Shown here piece by piece: positions 3,778-5,566 of a stretch of DNA of 5,566 nt. This DNA is from CAYTTA01 sp964440655 (GTDB lineage: Bacteria > Bacteroidota > Rhodothermia > Balneolales > Balneolaceae). The position numbers and the translations under genes were made by a program. The notes below the pieces were generated by a model that did no database searches, was not told the DNA's origin, and saw only the letters and a program-made list of their open reading frames with translations. Within the stretch, counting starts at the first letter, position 1; each line of letters opens with the position of its first letter. The stretch lies in the NCBI GenBank assembly GCA_964440655.1, contig CAYTTA010000073.1, positions 1 to 5,566 on the forward strand. The letters are read 5' to 3'.

Positions 3778-5535
3778 TCACTCCTTCAGCTCACCCTCAT
3801 CCAACTCACGGAACTGAAGGGCGTGAAGATGGCTGTAAAGACCTCCTCGTGCGATGAGCTCGGCATGGGTTCCCTCCTCGACGATCTCACCATGGTCGAG
3901 TACCAGAATACGGTCGGCATGCTGTACGGTGGAGAGCCGGTGGGCGATCACAAAGGTGGTACGGTTCTGCATGAGCCGGTAGAGAGCCTCCTGCACCTGG
4001 GCCTCCGATTCGGAATCGAGCGATGAGGTCGCTTCATCCAGCAGCAGAATGGCGGGGTCTTTCAGTATTGCCCGGGCAATGGCCAGCCTTTGACGCTGCC
4101 CGCCGCTCAGTTTCACCCCTTTCTCGCCGATGAGGGAGTCGTAGCCATCCGGCATCTCCATAATAAAATCATGGGCGTTGGCGCTGCGTGCTGCCTCCTC
4201 GATTTGCCGGTCGGTCGCCTCGAGGTTCCCGTATCGGATGTTTTCACGGATGGAGGTTCCAAACAGATGCACCTCCTGCGGGACGATCGAAATCTGGCTG
4301 CGAAGCGATTTTACCGTGACCGATCGGATGTCGATTCCGTCGATGGTTATGCTTCCCTGCTGGGGGTCGTAGAACCGGGGGATAAGGTTGAGAAGGGTGG
4401 TCTTTCCCGCTCCGCTCGGTCCGACCAGGGCGACCGTCTCTCCGGCCTCTACATGGAAGGAGATCCCTTTCAGGACGGGGCGTTTCTTATCGTAGGCAAA
4501 GCTGATATTGTCGGCCCGGACCTCTCCGCGGACCGGGGGGAGCGGCCGGGCATCCGGGGCGTCGGTGATCTCCGGCACCTCTTTCATCAGCTCGAAGACC
4601 CGTTCGGAAGCGCCCGCTGCGGTGTTCACCGCGGTGTAGAGGCGCGAGGTCTGACTGATGGAGCGCGAGATGTTCAGGGCATAGATGATGAATGCGACCA
4701 GGTCCCCGGCGGTGAGCCGTCCTTCCAGCACTTCCCGCCCCCCGAACCAGAAGATGATGACAAGGGTTGTCATGAAGAGGATGCCGACGCCGGACCAGAA
4801 GAGCTGGCTGATGACCACTTTGCGGCGCGCGGTGCCGAAGAGTTTCTCCACTGCCTCGTGATAACGTTGCACTTCGAACTCCTCCCGGACGAATGCCTGC
4901 ACCAGCCGGATGGCACTGAGGGCATCTTCGGCAACGGCGGTCGACTGGGCCAGATCGTCCTGGATGCTGCGGGAGAGGGAGCGCACTTTCTGACCGAAGT
5001 ATCGGGTGGCCAGGGTGATGAAGGGGACAATTACAAAGATGACGAGGCTGAGCCGCCAGTTGAGCACCACCATGAGGGAGACGGACCCGACAAGGGAGAA
5101 GGTGATGGTGAAGAGCTGGGGAAGCGAGTCGGTCAGGGCCGTTCGGATGGAGCCGACGTCGTTGGTGAGCCGCGAGGTGATCTCGCCGAGCCGCCGGTTG
5201 GCGTAGAATCGGAAGCCGAGCCGGTGGAGGTGTTCGTAGATCTTTTTGCGCAGGTCGGTGACCGCCCGTTCTCCAACCCACTCCAGATGGTAGTTCCCCA
5301 GGAAGGAGAAGAAGGCCTGGATGATGAAGAGGCCGAAGAGTCCTATCGCGAGCAGGTTGAGGAGGCCACGATCGCCTGCCTCGAAGACAGCATCGATCAG
5401 TTCGCGCAGGCCCAGCGGGACGGTGAGCCAGATGGCCGATCCGATGAGCACGGAGATGGTGGCCAGATAGAACCGGAGCCGGTAGGGCTTGCTGAGTGCA
5501 AAGATCTCCTGCAGGGTTGCCCAGAGGGATCGCAC
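3778..5535 (-). CDS. MsbA-type ABC exporter half-transporter (permease fused to ATPase)
   Basis: The 585-residue product has the usual size and order of a type I ABC exporter half-transporter that works as a dimer in the inner membrane. The membrane domain has about six helices (near 19-43, 58-80, 138-158, 161-180, 244-264 and 275-290). The nucleotide-binding domain has A-loop Tyr348, Walker A GPSGAGKTT (372-380), Q-loop Gln420, signature LSGGQ (476-480), Walker B ILLLD (496-500) with catalytic Glu501, D-loop SSLD (504-507) and H-loop His532. All key residues are present, so both ATP sites of a homodimer should be active. The substrate cannot be read from sequence; lipid A, other lipids, peptides and drugs are all carried by this family. 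The start used is GTG at 5535, without a well-spaced ribosome binding site. The frame stays open to the window edge, so a start a few codons upstream is possible. It ends in TGA at 3778-3780. Confidence 0.95.
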   Translation of the reverse strand: MRSLWATLQEIFALSKPYRLRFYLATISVLIGSAIWLTVPLGLRELIDAVFEAGDRGLLNLLAIGLFGLFIIQAFFSFLGNYHLEWVGERAVTDLRKKIYEHLHRLGFRFYANRRLGEITSRLTNDVGSIRTALTDSLPQLFTITFSLVGSVSLMVVLNWRLSLVIFVIVPFITLATRYFGQKVRSLSRSIQDDLAQSTAVAEDALSAIRLVQAFVREEFEVQRYHEAVEKLFGTARRKVVISQLFWSGVGILFMTTLVIIFWFGGREVLEGRLTAGDLVAFIIYALNISRSISQTSRLYTAVNTAAGASERVFELMKEVPEITDAPDARPLPPVRGEVRADNISFAYDKKRPVLKGISFHVEAGETVALVGPSGAGKTTLLNLIPRFYDPQQGSITIDGIDIRSVTVKSLRSQISIVPQEVHLFGTSIRENIRYGNLEATDRQIEEAARSANAHDFIMEMPDGYDSLIGEKGVKLSGGQRQRLAIARAILKDPAILLLDEATSSLDSESEAQVQEALYRLMQNRTTFVIAHRLSTVQHADRILVLDHGEIVEEGTHAELIARGGLYSHLHALQFRELDEGELKE

Positions 5536-5566
5536 GGTTTTGCGGGATGTTGCCTCGTTTTGGGGC

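Noticed and set aside
3114..3857. Long plus-strand ORF crossing the second gap
   Set aside because: It depends on the arbitrary 100-N length, reads the 55-bp duplication twice, has no recognisable domain and overlaps the 3' end of the exporter gene.
4487..5281. Arg/Pro/His-rich minus-strand ORF inside the exporter gene
   Set aside because: It is a frame shadow of the exporter, whose own frame carries every expected motif.

Overview
This is a draft bacterial sequence of moderately high GC with two runs of exactly 100 N (1940-2039 and 3478-3577), so it is probably a scaffold from a shotgun or metagenome assembly. A lipoprotein signal with surface-type repeat domains suggests a Gram-negative bacterium. 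The protein style loosely recalls the Bacteroidota/Rhodothermota/Balneolota group, but this is an impression from sequence alone, with no search behind it.

Layout, left to right. Positions 2-100 may be the last 32 codons of a rightward gene cut by the window edge. Positions 101-274 are G/T-rich and hold no convincing gene. Positions 275-693 hold the most unusual structure: six tandem units of 74-75 bp, each built round the same inverted repeat (8-nt arms, 16-nt spacer). Two alternating tail types join the units. Positions 725-2977 (minus strand) encode a large predicted surface lipoprotein with about six InlB-B-like beta repeats, split by a very acidic Asp/Lys/Gly/Ser linker that contains the first assembly gap. 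The gene ends in an AT-rich tail that does not fit the repeat pattern and lies just beside the hairpin array. Positions 2978-3777 are intergenic and rich in short inverted repeats. They include a strong hairpin 37 nt upstream of the lipoprotein start and a plus-strand terminator-like hairpin with six T at 3407-3431. The second gap here is flanked by an exact 55-bp duplication that looks like an assembly artefact. Positions 3778-5535 (minus strand) encode a full-length MsbA-type ABC exporter half-transporter with all its ATPase motifs; its reading frame stays open to the right edge.

The two main genes lie on the same strand but about 800 bp apart, with a leader hairpin between them. They are probably separate transcription units, and nothing shows that they work together. 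The regions worth a second look are the hairpin array with the odd gene end next to it, and the structured intergenic stretch that may encode a plus-strand RNA. Neither matches an RNA or repeat family I can name.
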